Positions 42,850-53,668 of a stretch of 64,000 bases of DNA are shown here, in pieces (the stretch's first letter is position 1; each line of letters starts with the position of its first letter). Made by a program: the position numbers and the translations under genes. The stretch covers positions 992,001 through 1,056,000 of the forward strand of contig JAGKQI010000093.1 of NCBI GenBank assembly GCA_018806915.1, in the 5' to 3' direction. The stretch is from Phytophthora colocasiae. Taxonomy: Eukaryota; Oomycota; Peronosporomycetes; Peronosporales; Peronosporaceae. The notes beneath the pieces were generated by a model. The model was given only the letters and a program-made list of their open reading frames with translations. It ran no database searches and was not told where the DNA came from.

Positions 42850-43353
42850 TGGGGAGGAACTGGATGGCGAGGGAGGAGGGGGGGGTGCGTATTGCAGAGT
42901 GAGCCAGCAGTACTTTGTCAGAATTGCACTAGATCTTATTGGATAAAACTGGGTTTTGTGATGAACATGATTGAATAAAAATACATTGTCGTGAGACCAG
43001 TAGATTAGTGGTTGTGGCGCGATGTATGTAGTGGCGGTCTCTCTTTGTACGTGGAGCTAGTGGATTTTACTGTGCTGGTGAATGTGTACTTTGCCTGTTG
43101 TGTTTTTTGCCGTGAAAAGGACACGTCCTCCTGGTCAACCTCTCTCTGCAGCAGGTACATGTAAGCAACAACTGCAGCAAGCACATCCTTTTCCAGACGA
43201 ACCTGATAACTTCTACAACACCAAGTGGAATCGTTTTACTGTAGTGTTTTGCTTGAGATTCGCACCAGATTCGCTACCACCAGGCACTTATATCCTACGT
43301 CTATGGATATTTGCAGCAAAAAAAGTATCTTACATAGGAAGCAGAGCCATCGC
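42850..43353. other. Spacer between MULE and the second phosphatase gene
   Basis: No supported gene. Presumably includes the MULE right end and the 3' flank of the phosphatase gene. Confidence 0.4.
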
Positions 43354-44448
43354 TCACATGATGGCGCACTGCCCGTCTTTCGATGACGATACCAGCTCGA
43401 GTGATCGGGATGATCGCCGTTGCAGCCTCGCCGGCCGACTTGGCAAGCAACCGCTTGTCAGTAGATCGAGCTCGTCCTCTGTCACACTGCACTTGTTGTG
43501 GAATATCCGCCGCTCTTCTTTCATCAGTGCGCGGAGAAACCCTTCATTCGGGACAACCACGCCGCGGCCAGAGCGGACGAAATTATATGCTTGAGCCAGG
43601 GACCAATGGTACGCCCGCATGACGAACAGGATCACAAGAGTCGCTGATCGAGAGATCCCCTGCGTGCAGTGCACCAGCACCCGACAGGGCTTGCCGTCCG
43701 AAGCTGTTGATCGTTGCGCTTGTGAAATGAACTCGTACGCACCATTGAAGTACTGCGCAATGTTTTCCTCGGGTTTGTCTGCAAGCTTGGCGTTGAAATA
43801 CTTGACGCCGTCTTCCGCGAAAACGTTTTCCACCTTTCGCGTGGCATTCACGACGTGAGTGATCCCCAAGTGCTGAATGACTTGCTTGCATTGCGCTTGC
43901 CACATGTTCCCCAGAAACAAAAAGTTGCCGATAATTTCATTTGGATACGAGACCTGGTGCTCGCCGCTGTGCAACACGCCGTCGTCCACAATGCCAAGCG
44001 ACGTATAGAACGGGTAGCGCTTGTGGAACACCGCAAAACCTTCACACAGTACCTTAATACTGGCGGCACGTCCATCTTCAATCAAAAACTGTTCCAGCTT
44101 GTACAGCCATGATTCGGGATACGGGACGTCCTCGTTGTTCGCAAAGAGCAGCAAGCCACGAAGCGAGCGCTTGGCAGTTGACAGCCCCATATTCTCGACG
44201 TACTCATCATAGGTGCTACCGTTGTCATCCTCAGGAGGTGGCAAGTTGATAGCACCAAGCACTGTATTGCCTTGGAATTGATTGCTTGGCCGACAGTCAA
44301 TGAGCACCTCGCCCACGTGAATATTGTTGAAAAGCCAGCGACTGTCCACCACACATCGACGCAACGTGCGTTTCTTGCAGACGATGGCAGTCGCCTCCTC
44401 CTTCAGAGTTTCTGCTGGCGCCACTTGTCCAAGTTGCGCCTCGCCCAT
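43354..44448 (-). CDS. Rhodanese-like / dual-specificity phosphatase, short paralogue
   Basis: Single-exon protein of 364 residues (ATG 44448). Rhodanese-like domain (VDSRWLFNNIHVGEVLIDCRPSNQF, about 30-150), then YPNEIIGNFLFLGNMWQAQC and the phosphatase signature RVLVHCTQGISRSATLVI near residue 255, with ADKPEEN as the likely general-acid loop. It aligns along its length with 37274-39778 (same NYPNEI..GFLFLGNMW..Q.KQV..HLGITHVVNA frame) but lacks the N-terminal leader and everything after the phosphatase, including the FYVE finger. Probable local duplication followed by C-terminal loss or gain. An initiator-like TCACTTTGG lies on the minus strand at 44509-44501, about 60 nt upstream. Confidence 0.93.
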   Translation of the reverse strand: MGEAQLGQVAPAETLKEEATAIVCKKRTLRRCVVDSRWLFNNIHVGEVLIDCRPSNQFQGNTVLGAINLPPPEDDNGSTYDEYVENMGLSTAKRSLRGLLLFANNEDVPYPESWLYKLEQFLIEDGRAASIKVLCEGFAVFHKRYPFYTSLGIVDDGVLHSGEHQVSYPNEIIGNFLFLGNMWQAQCKQVIQHLGITHVVNATRKVENVFAEDGVKYFNAKLADKPEENIAQYFNGAYEFISQAQRSTASDGKPCRVLVHCTQGISRSATLVILFVMRAYHWSLAQAYNFVRSGRGVVVPNEGFLRALMKEERRIFHNKCSVTEDELDLLTSGCLPSRPARLQRRSSRSLELVSSSKDGQCAIM

Positions 44449-44519
44449 GGTACTAGTGGTGTGGCAACAAAATCTTCACGAAACAAGTACAGCTCAGATT
44501 CCAAAGTGACCTTCCAGAG

Positions 44520-45370
44520 ATGCACGCCGAGCCATTTGAAATGGCGCAATGCAATTGGCTAGTGGAATCAAAGAGCGGGTCCAACTTCCTGTGGCGTGGC
44601 ATATCCTTGCGAAAAAGATGCAACGGATTTGACAATTCCTAACAAAATTTGTTCGAGCCGACCTCCGACTAGAAAAGTGTTGAGCCACGGGAGTGTGGTT
44701 GCGCCAAACAACTCGTATGTTGCGAGTGAGCTGCAGTGTGCAGCAGTTTGGTACAGTACATGAGCTGATACTGTACATACACGTGTATGTACTGCACTAA
44801 AGGGACTGGATGTGTGCGCACGTGCCGCACGCGTTGAGGACACCTACAGCTTGTGGGAAGGAGGAGAGGGCTCGTTGTGCCGGATATCTCTATGCGAAAA
44901 GCGGCCCGTGGACGCAGCACGCGCGGAACCGCCTCTTCAAGAGGCCTTTGACAACAGTGCTGTACATATATAGGAAGACATCGTGCAATCCCGCCTCGTC
45001 CTCCGTTATCACCTGCGTGGCGTCTATGGCGGGTATCACCCGCGCATTTGGCTCCATTGCATCAGCCCACCTTGAAGCTTTGCTACATTTTGGCCACGGC
45101 TTGCACCCGAAACGCGCTTTGACGTCAAGCACCAGAACGGGTGGCAACAGTTTTGAGCCAGATCGACTGGTCCGTCTACACATGCCGCGTCACATGCGGT
45201 CGCATAAATGGCGCTACCTCACTTAGAGGGTTAACCGTTAATGGCCTGGGTCTTTGTCAAGAGGTTTTCTGGCCAATGTCAAACACATTTCGCTCACACT
45301 AATCAAACGCACAAAGACGAAATCAAAATCCAAAGCCTTCAGTGAGCCGTATCAAACAAAAAACCGGGCA
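44520..45370. other. No recognisable gene
   Basis: Overlapping frames on both strands (plus 44810-45226, minus 44890-45183) carry no known motif. Probably spacer beside the Helitron. Confidence 0.4.
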
Positions 45371-45400
45371 CTAGGGCTGGTGACGCCCGCTACGCGGGCG
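45371..45400 (-). mobile_element. Helitron 3' terminus
   Basis: On the minus strand the sequence ends with a perfect hairpin CGCCCGC-gta-GCGGGCG (45400-45384), then about nine bases and CTAG (45374-45371), followed by T. Hairpin plus CTRR next to T is the hallmark of Helitron 3' ends. The helicase C-terminus lies just upstream. Confidence 0.88.
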
Positions 45401-45456
45401 TGGGTTTTAGCAATAGATAGACATTTTAGCAGCAAATTATCCTGAAATACAGTTTA

Positions 45457-45684
45457 CTACTGAAAAATCTCTCGATATACAATGTTTTTGGTGTGCGCCG
45501 CACCACTTTCATCGAATGCTCTCGGATCGATGGCTATCTTGATCGCCTTTCTGGATGTAACTCTCGAAAGTGCAACGTAGAGTTGGCCGTGCGCAAACAC
45601 AGGTGATTCCAGGTAGATTCCTACGTTGTGGATCGACTGGCCTTGGGCCTTGTTAATTGTCATCGCGAACGCTGGTACGACAGG
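45457..45684 (-). pseudogene. Helitron PIF1-like helicase, C-terminal end
   Basis: The minus strand reads VPAFAMTINKAQGQSIHNVG, then SPVFAHGQLYVALSRVTS and ends at 45457, i.e. PIF1 superfamily motifs V-VI. It continues exactly from 53985-54658 when element 2 is removed (QFPV joined to VPAF at the ACAGG duplication). Confidence 0.92.
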
Positions 45685-45999
45685 TGTAACGGGGTTACAT
45701 TGAAGAGTGACTTTAGTCACTCTTCCGAAGTGGATACATTTGGTGTGTCACACATCATGGTGACACGTGGCAGGTGGCTCCGCAGCCACCTATCACCTTC
45801 TATATAGGTTACACTATAGATATCTTTTAGTTTGTATTGCAGGCCAAGCTAACAAGTATCTATAATATATTCAGTCTTAAATCTACCTAATCTTTAGTTA
45901 GTCTCCCCAAGTCTTTGGGGACCGAGTGAACTGCCGTTCACTAGGAGTTTGTATACTCCAAGCCTTCCTCTGTGTGAAGTGCTGTGTGACCCCGTCACA
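45685..45999 (+). repeat. 5' LTR of element 2
   Basis: 315 bp. Contains strong hairpins, e.g. GAAGAGTGACT/AGTCACTCTTC (45702-45725) and GGTGGCT/AGCCACC. A TATATAGG box-like stretch lies near 45801. Confidence 0.96.
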
Positions 46000-46083
46000 C
46001 TTGGTAGCACTTGTAGTCAATCCTACGCCTACGCGGGTAGATTGATTACCTGAATCCTCTGTGGCCAGAAGTAGTTGGCCACC

Positions 46084-47436
46084 ATGGATCGAAGTGAGTT
46101 TCCTCACTTGACCGACTCTCAGTTTGAGTCGGTCCGGAAGATGGCGGGCATCTTTGGGATGGATGCCTTCCGAAGCTTGGCGGCGGCGACGCCGGCCGAG
46201 CAGGTCGAACGCGTGGCGGCGTTCGACATGTACGAACGTGGGCTCATTGAGCACGTTCGAGGAACCTTTGAGGCTCCTGTGGTTGAACCGAGGCCGGTTC
46301 AACCCAAGCCTTTAAGACTCAAGGTTCTTCCCTATGAAGGGAAAGAAGGTGAAAACCTTCACTTCTGGATCCGAGAAGTTGAGCTCGCCATGGAGGCGGC
46401 TCTCATCTCGGTGGAGCGACTTCGGGTCGCTTTCGCGCTGTCTAACCTCGGGGGTCGAGCGAAGACATGGGCGTACACGCGCGAAGCGACGTCGCCTGGA
46501 TGTTTTACATCCTGGGCCCAGCTGTGCGAACAGCTTCGGGCCGCATTCCTCCCGGCGAACTATGAGTATCGCCAGCGGTCACGCTTCCTAGCCTGCAAGC
46601 AAGGGAAACGTGACCTGCACGAGTACATCCAAGAGATGCGCGTTCTCGCGGCATCTCTGGTAGGGAACCCCCTACCTGAACACATCCAAGTAACTGTGTT
46701 CATGGACGGCTTAAGAGTAAGCCCGGCCCGCACGCAACTGTTCCGCGTGCAGGTCAACACGATGGAGGAGGCGATTCAAGTCGCGCTCCAGGAGGAGTAC
46801 AGCCATACACAGGCTCAGACTCCTGCCTCTGCGTGGCAGGCCACAGCGGGCCGACGACGGCGTCGGCCAGTGCTCCTGGGAATGGAGCAGGCTCGACCAG
46901 CCCCTATGGACTTGGGGCTCGCCGAGCAGAAACGCATCCGCTGTTTCGAGTGCGGGCGTTTCGACACTTCTGCACGTGTCTGCCCCTCTGGGGGCAATGG
47001 AAGAGGTCTTCCAAGCCTCAAGGCTCTAAGGGCCGCTGGAAGAAGCCGGCGCCCAAGAGTCAGGGAACTCCGGGGACCAGTAGGGGCGGGGCGCCCTACT
47101 GGGGAAACACTAAGTCCCCATGCGGGTGGTGCGGGAGGCACACGCAGTGGAGACTTAGCCCCAGAGAGTCTTGGGACTCTCAAAGCGGAGAAGGGCAGCG
47201 GTGGGCTGCTGGTGGTACACGCGAGTGTACGGGGGTTTAACAACCCCTTTAGAGTCTTGATAGACTCTGGGGCGAGCAAGAACTTTGCTCGCCGACAAAC
47301 TGTCGCAAGGAATCGCGGCAAGTTTGAGGACGCTCTACGTGAGAGCGAGGGAAGTGGGGCTAGTCGCCGTACGACTAGCCGATGGTACGGTGGTGGAAGT
47401 ACCAAAGGTCCAGGTGGACCTGGCTGTGAAGTTTGA
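46084..47436 (+). pseudogene. Gag-protease part of element 2
   Basis: The ATG at 46084 (MDRSEFPHLTDSQFESV) opens a gag domain (LKVLPYEGKEGENLHFWI, WAQLCEQLRAAFLP, VFMDGLRVSPARTQLFR). The zinc knuckle starts CFECGRFDTSARVC and is spoiled by a frame change; the frame later returns to the protease motif VLIDSGASKNFARR. A second frame (47285-47593) carries ESFIVLEMDKYDLILG, the rest of the protease. Spacing shows at least two 1-nt frame changes. Confidence 0.85.
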
Positions 47437-47599
47437 GGACTTCGACAGCGTGGAGTCGTTCATTGTCCTCGAGATGGACAAGTACGACTTGATCCTAGGA
47501 TGCCGTGGCTTGAGAAGCACGAGCCCTGGATCGATTGGCGCGGCAAAGCCATTGGGGCTAGCCGGCCTGCAGTCTCTGACAGAGCTTTGGTGAGTCATG

Positions 47600-48680
47600 T
47601 TCCCACCTCTGTCAGGACTAAGGGCGTTCGCTGGAACCGCCAGTGACGCGGCAGCGTCCGAGGAGTATTTGGGGCTGGTGTGAGTCGGTGCTACATCGCC
47701 CCACACGAGAAGTGATCGTGGGCCATGGATGGCCGGGGCAACGGGCGGAGGCCCTTGCCCTACGTGTGGGTCTGCAACGATAGCAGGGCCCCACGCACGA
47801 AGTCGCAGCGACGTACAGGCTGCGACTGTGGTAGTGCCCGAGAGCACTAACCAGGTGGGTAACTTAGGTCCACAAGCGGATCAAAGAGTTCCGCAGGAAG
47901 CCAAGATGGCTCGCGATGCTGAAGTAGTGGCATCGCCAGGCGTACGAGAAGTAGTTCGACGCCAGGTCGCTCAGACCATAACTGATGCGGGTAACAGAGT
48001 TCCGCATGGAGCCACGAGGGCTCGTGATGCCGAAGTAGTGGCATCACCAGGCGTGAGAGAAGTAGTTCCACGCAAGGTCGCTCAGACCATAACTGATCAG
48101 GAAGACACCAAGGGTGCTTCCGATGCGGGTAACGCAGTTCCGCACGGAGCCATGAGGGCTCGTGATGCCATCGTAGTGGCATCACCTGGCGTGGGTAAGT
48201 TAACCCCACGCCATTGTCGTAAGCCGGGGTTGGTAGAATACCATCCCGAAGAAGTCCACGAGGACTTGGGACAGGAGCTAAAGGCTCCTAGGTCACAGTC
48301 GGTCGAAGAATGCTATCACCTCTTCGACGGCGTGACCGGGCATCGCGTGAAGGCGGGGGCCATCGAGTTGGCACCCTGCCTGAGGTATCAGAGCTATTGA
48401 ACCTCGAGGAAGTCGCGATGGAGGACTTCCTGGCCGAGTTGAAGGCCGGGGAGATATCGGAGATGGTTCTCCTTAGGCCGGAGCCCACTCCAGAGGAGTT
48501 GAACTCCTCCTCAGTGATGGACGAAGACGTCCTGGAGGAGTTCCGGAAGCAACGTGCGTCGCGCACGGGCTCCGAGATTCTGAAGAATCCAAAGGATCCG
48601 CTGTATCCTTTAGTGAAGGAGTTTGAGGACGTGGTGTCCAAGGACCCACCTCAAAGCTCCCACCAGACCGAGGGATCAGG
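47600..48680 (+). other. Protease-RT spacer of element 2 with internal repeats
   Basis: Low-complexity region with three imperfect repeats of a block containing GTTCCGCA...GCTCGTGATGC...GTAGTGGCATCACCAGGCGT (about 47890-48200), partly open in one plus frame (VASPGVREVV repeated). It corresponds to the long spacer of element 1 Pol. Confidence 0.6.
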
Positions 48681-50375
48681 CACGAGATTGATCTCGTGCC
48701 AGGCACAAAGTATTGTGTCACGCGTCAATGGCCCCTGCCCCGAGAGCAGAGCGACGTCATTGACGCGTTCTTCGCCGCTAAGGCGAAAGCGGGAATGGTG
48801 CGGGAATCGAAGTCCCGCACTCGACGCCAACCTTCTGCGTTCGCAAGCCGAACGGGAAGTGGCGTCTGGTTCATGCCACAATAAGCTGAACAGCGCGACT
48901 GTGCCAGCACAGACGCCGATCCCTCGCAAGGATGTGTTGTTGAACAACATGGCCGGCTGCACGCTGTATAGCGCGCTGGATCTGGTGGATGGATACTACC
49001 AGATCCTGATGCGGGAGTGTGATATCCCGCTCACGGCCGTGAGCACGCCGAGCGGTATGCTCTGGGAGTGGCTGGTAATGCCACAAGGTCTATCCAACGC
49101 ACCAGCGACCTTCAATCGCTTGGTCACACAGTTGTTTAGACCTTTGCGTGCGTTCACGCAGACGTACTTTGACGATATATTCGTCCATAGCCGTGCCGAG
49201 GAGGCAAGACGGCTATAGAGGTGCATCGAGAGCACCTCCGTCGAGTGTTTGAGGTCATGAGAGCTAACAAGCTCTATGCCAACATCGACAAGTGCGTCTT
49301 CGCAGCTGAGGAGATTAAGGTCCTCGGCTGCTTCGTCAGCAGCGTCGGGGTCCGAGCGGATCCTGACAAGGTCAAAGCCATTGCGGCATGGCCTGTTCCT
49401 CGGTCACAGAAGGACCTGAGGAAGTGGTTGGGCTTAGCCAACTACTTGCACAAGTACAGTGCTGGCTATGCGGGACTCGCAAAGCCTTTGTCGGACCTTC
49501 TGAAGAAGGAGGCCGAGTGGTGCTGGGAGCGCCAGCACCAGGATGCTTTTGATAGCATCAAGGCGAGCTTGCAATGCGCGCCCGTCCTGGCGTTGCCGGA
49601 CGATGCCAAGTCGTTTAGCGTTGTCTGTGACGCTTCCGACTATGCAATTGGCTGTGCGCTATTACAACAGGACGATGAGGGACGAGATAGGGTGAGCTCG
49701 TTCCAGTCCAGGCAGCTGAAGGCTGCCGAACGGAATTATCCCGTTCACGACAAGGAACTCTTGTCGATGAAGTATGCCCTTGTCAAGTTCAGGGTGCATC
49801 TTCTGGGATCAAGGCCCTTTGTGGTCTATACGGACCACGCGTCCTTGCGGACAGCCATCCATACGCCGCACTTATCGCAGCGGATGGCGCGTTGGCTGTC
49901 ATTCTTCGCGGAGTATAACTTCCGCGTTGAATACAAGCCTGGCAAGCTCAACACGCTTGCCGACGCTTTGTCGCGCAGGCCCGACTATGAGTTCGCTCAT
50001 ATTAGTCGGGCCACGACGGATCTTTACGATCGAATACGCTTGGCGTATCGGGACGATGACGCCCTCGCCCCTATTGTGCGGTATTTGTCCGCTGGCACGG
50101 ATGCCAAGGTCGAATGGCTTACGCCTCGACAGCGGGCACGGCTCCACCGCTATGAGTGGGCCGATGGCCTGCTCCACTATCGGGTGGAGCCCGGGGATCC
50201 TCCGCGGGTCGTTGTTCCGAACGACGAGGATCTGAAGTATGATATACTTCACGAGGCACACGATGTGCCTTCGAGTGGCCACTTGGGCCGAGAGAAGACT
50301 CTATCATGGGGTCTCTCTGATGTTTTGGTGGGCCCACATGTACAAGTGGGTGGCCAAGTACATCAAGACATGTGA
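48680..50375 (+). pseudogene. RT and RNase H of element 2
   Basis: RT begins with PGTKYCVTRQWPLPREQ (48699) in one frame, moves by single-base changes between 48740 and 48890, then GYYQILMRECDIPLTAVSTP, MPQGLSNAPATFNR and YFDD near 49170. A frame change at about 49215 leads to KVLGCFVSSVG, RNase H (VCDASDYAIGCALLQQ, HDKELLSMKYAL, YTDHASLRTAI) and the integrase zinc His pair (EAHDVPSSGHLGREKT), ending at 50375. Confidence 0.9.
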
Positions 50376-51552
50376 AACATGTCAGCGCGTGAAGCCAGCG
50401 GGGCACGCGTCGGCTCCGCTGCAGAGCCTGCCAGTCCCACTGGACTGCTGGAAGTCGATGAGTCTCGACTTTGTCTTCGGCCTTCCGGCCGATGACCAGA
50501 AGAACACCGGCATTGTGGTGTTTGTATGCCGGTTGAGCAAGATGGTGCATCTTGCTCCGGTCTCTGAGACCATTACCGGGGAACAAACTGCGAAGTTGTT
50601 CCTTGATAGCGTCTTCCGCTATCACGGGTTGCCTGAGACTGTTGTCTCTGACCGCGACCCGCGGTTTACCGCTGCGTTTTGGAAAACGCTGTTCCAATTG
50701 CTTGGAACACGGTTGACGATGTCAACAGCGGACCATCCGCAGACCGATGGTCAGACTGAGCGCGTCAACCGAGTGGTTGAGGACGTGCTGCGCAGTGTTT
50801 GCGCTGAGGCGCCGCGCTCTTGGTCAGCGCAGCTGCCTATGGTTGAGTTTGCACTCAACAACGCGGTACACGCGTCAACGGGGTTCACGCCGTTCTACTT
50901 GAACGGGCTTCGGAACCCCCAGGTGCCGCTCACACTGGGTGGGGGCACCGCGGCTTCGAGAGTAAGTGGGGGAGAGGCTCGGAAAGAGCTTTCCTCCCAG
51001 GTTTCCGGTGTGGAACCAGCCGCGTTGCGGACGAAGTTGTCGACATTTGTCGGCAACAGGCTGAATGTGATCAGCCGGGTGCGAGATGCAATGGCACTCG
51101 CACAGGACAAGCAAAAGGAGTACTCAGACCAACATGGGAGAGGAAACTTAAGTGTATTTAATGTGGGTGACTTAGTGCTACTCGACACTAGGAACCTACC
51201 TCTTAACACTGTTAGCTCCACGGTGAGCAACAAGTTGAAGCATCGCTTCATTGGACCCTTTAAGGTCCTGAGTAGGCACGGTGCTGCCTACACGATCGAC
51301 TTGCCTAAGTCGATGACGACCCACCCGACGTTTTATGTGGGTCGTCTGAAGCGGTACCATGACCCTCAGGGTCATGCGGCCCCTCAAGAGGTTGAAGGCG
51401 GCCGCGAGGAGGAGAGTGAACCTCCTCGACGCGAGGTTGAGCGTCAGGCGCCGAGCGCCCCACGTAATAGGGAGTTTGGTGACTCCCAGGGGCGAAGCCG
51501 TACCCCGGCGGAAGGTACGAGCGGTGTGGATACCAAAGGAGTAGGCCCCTAG
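50300..51552 (+). CDS. Integrase of element 2 (intact catalytic core)
   Basis: Open frame from about 50300 with the second half of the HHCC zinc site (TCETCQR), catalytic Asp in SLDFVFGLP, Asp in VVSDRDPRFTAAFW, and Glu in HPQTDGQTERVNRV, followed by the GPY/F module (HRFIGPFKVLSRHGAAYTI, THPTFYVGRLKRYH) and a charged tail to 51552. It is entered by a frame change from the RNase H frame. The DDE triad is complete, unlike in element 1. Confidence 0.8.
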
Positions 51553-53486
51553 GCGAGAGTCGAACGACGACTGGGAGTACGCGTACGGTTGCGACTCCCG
51601 GCGAGACATCGTCGCCTGAAGGTCGTAGACCTCTTGACGAAGAGAGTCAAGTGCCCGCGAAGGGGCACTACGGTCTACACGACCATGAAGATCCTGCATC
51701 GCGAGACGCAGGTCTTCCAACTGGCGCAAGACACCAGGCAGGTCGGCTGCAGGGGCAGCTTGGCCGCCATGCTCAAGACCAAGAGCACCCTCAAGCGCAA
51801 GGACACGCGCTCGGAGGAGACGGATCTCCTCCTGTTGCTCAGCAACAAGTTGGTCAAGAGGCCCAGTCGAAGGCCTCTGAGTCCCCAACGTCGGGGACGG
51901 CTCGAAAGAGCAGTCGAGCGAGGCCTCCTCCGGCTTTGCTTGACCGGAACGGAGAACGCCACTACCATGTGGAGCGGGTTCTCCAGGAGCGGCGTCGCGG
52001 TGGGAAGCGCCAGCTCCGAGTGAAGTGGCGCGGGTACCCTGCGTCGCAGAGTACCTGGGAGCCGATTGAGCGGCTCCAGGTTGACTGCCCGAAGGCTGTC
52101 GCGTGCTGGGAAGAGGCACGGCGGCAGCCTCGTAAGTAGTCCGCGGCTTCTTAGCCGCTGAACGGGGTTGGAACACAGATGTATGTGTTCCATACCCGCG
52201 CTCATTGTGAGCGCTGGACTGAGACTCAGTTCTCAGTCGCTCCATCTTATGATGGAGCTGCCGTTTGCCTACGAGGTGGGGCAAACTGGACACGAAGGTC
52301 CCGGAGGCGGAGGATGTCCTCCAGGTGATCTTCGTCACGGAGTTTGTGGTACTCCTGGGTTGACTTGACTGTCAACCGGACCCATTGCCAAAAGAGGTCC
52401 TCAGCGTCGACCCACGACGCAGTGTTCTCTGGGAGAACCCATGGGTAACCCCATGTGGGCTTGAGACCACCCTTAGTCTCAGGCTTCTTGCAGAAGCGAG
52501 GTGAATTCCTTGAGAGGAATTCGGTGCTGTGCTAGAAGCACGCACCTGGCAACAGAGAGGTTGCCTTGAAAGAGAGGTTCTTTCTGAACTAAGGCCCGCT
52601 CATAGGCGCCTTTGGAGGTATGGCCCCTATGAGAGGACGTGGGTCCTGGAGCTGCTCGAGATACGCAGCAGCTCCCGAGCCTTGATCGGGCGGGTAGTAT
52701 CCCTGCTGGTGGGCAGAGTCCTCATCGTGTTGATGAGACTCACGTGCGACCGTTGGTGCGGTGCGCATTGGCTGTTGAGCAGCCTGAAAGAGCTCTTGCT
52801 GCTCATCGAGATCGTTAGTGATCTCTTGGGGCTCGCGGATGAGCCCCTCCTCCTCATCGGCGTCATCGTCGACGTCGTCGGGGCCGAAGATCTCTTCGAG
52901 CTCCCTTCTCCTTGTCATGTCTTGACAAGGAGACTGTGAAGCATGACGCTTCTTGGAGTTGGTGCTGGGCACCTTCTCCTCTGCCAGAATGGCCCGGGCG
53001 CGTTCGCGCCCTTCCAGCAAGTGTCAGATGTCTGACAGGTGGTGGCGTAGTGTCGCCACCACGGCCGCTGGTGTTGTCGGGAGACTTGGACGCGGTGTCC
53101 TTGTCTCCATGGTGCTCCTCCGTGGTTGGAGCACCCGCCGCAGGCTTGCCCTCGGCGTCGCCGTTGTCGCTCTCGTCGCCCGAGTAGCTGACAAGAGTCG
53201 CTTCCTGTTCGGAAGGACTCCAGGAACCGGGACTATGGTCCCTATACTCGAAACGAGGATTCGGTCGAGTATCAGGCGGTAGGGACGGAGACCTACTGCG
53301 CCTTTGGCTAGGGCTAGCCGTCGCAGCAGTGCTGCTGGGCGAGCTAAGAGCCCTGGAGGCCACATCGGTGGCCTCATGAAGTGCCGAAGCCTTGCCGCGA
53401 GGCTTGGCTGGCTTGGAAGTTGGCTTTGCAGCCTTCTTCTTCCGTGAAGACGCTTGCGCGTCTGGGTTTGCACCCTTTGCAGACAT
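51550..53486 (-). pseudogene. Antisense coiled-coil ORF of element 2, frameshifted
   Basis: On the strand opposite gag-pol, an ATG at 53486 (183 bp inside the 3' LTR) opens an Ala/Ser/Lys-rich N-terminus (SSRKKKAAKPTSKPAKPRGK). After a frame change near 53020 comes an acidic stretch with RRRELEEIFGPDDVDDDAD, similar in place and composition to KELFGEDYEDILDYEED of element 1. Further breaks, then open sequence with a C-terminal coiled coil (DQLVAEQQEEIRLLRARVLALEGAL, DSLRQEVYDLQATMSRR) overlapping the linker between integrase and chromodomain. Same position and domain order as 13428-14975. Not intact in this copy. Confidence 0.6.
51651..52139 (+). CDS. Chromodomain region of element 2
   Basis: Open plus frame whose second half is a chromodomain: HYHVERVLQERR, QLRVKWRGYPASQSTWEP, CPKAVACWEEARR. 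The upstream part (Gln/His/Ala-rich) overlaps the antisense coiled-coil ORF. Separated from the integrase frame by a stop at 51550-51552 and a frame change, as in element 1. Confidence 0.75.
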   Translation: MPAKGHYGLHDHEDPASRDAGLPTGARHQAGRLQGQLGRHAQDQEHPQAQGHALGGDGSPPVAQQQVGQEAQSKASESPTSGTARKSSRARPPPALLDRNGERHYHVERVLQERRRGGKRQLRVKWRGYPASQSTWEPIERLQVDCPKAVACWEEARRQPRK

Positions 53487-53668
53487 GTTGCTGGGCTTCC
53501 AAGGAAGCCTGGTACGCGTTGGCAGTGCGCCCTGTGCTCTGTGAGAGCAGAAGCCGCAGCGATAAGAGCTGGCGGCAGGTCGATCGATTTCGACATTGAA
53601 GAGAGAAATGTGAAAGGGATTTTCTCTCTTCTCTGATTGGACGAGAGTCGAATCTAAGTGGGGGAGGA

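Noticed and set aside
43082..43594. 170-codon plus-strand ORF opposite the short phosphatase gene
   Set aside because: Its right half is the antisense of the phosphatase C-terminus; left half lacks motifs.
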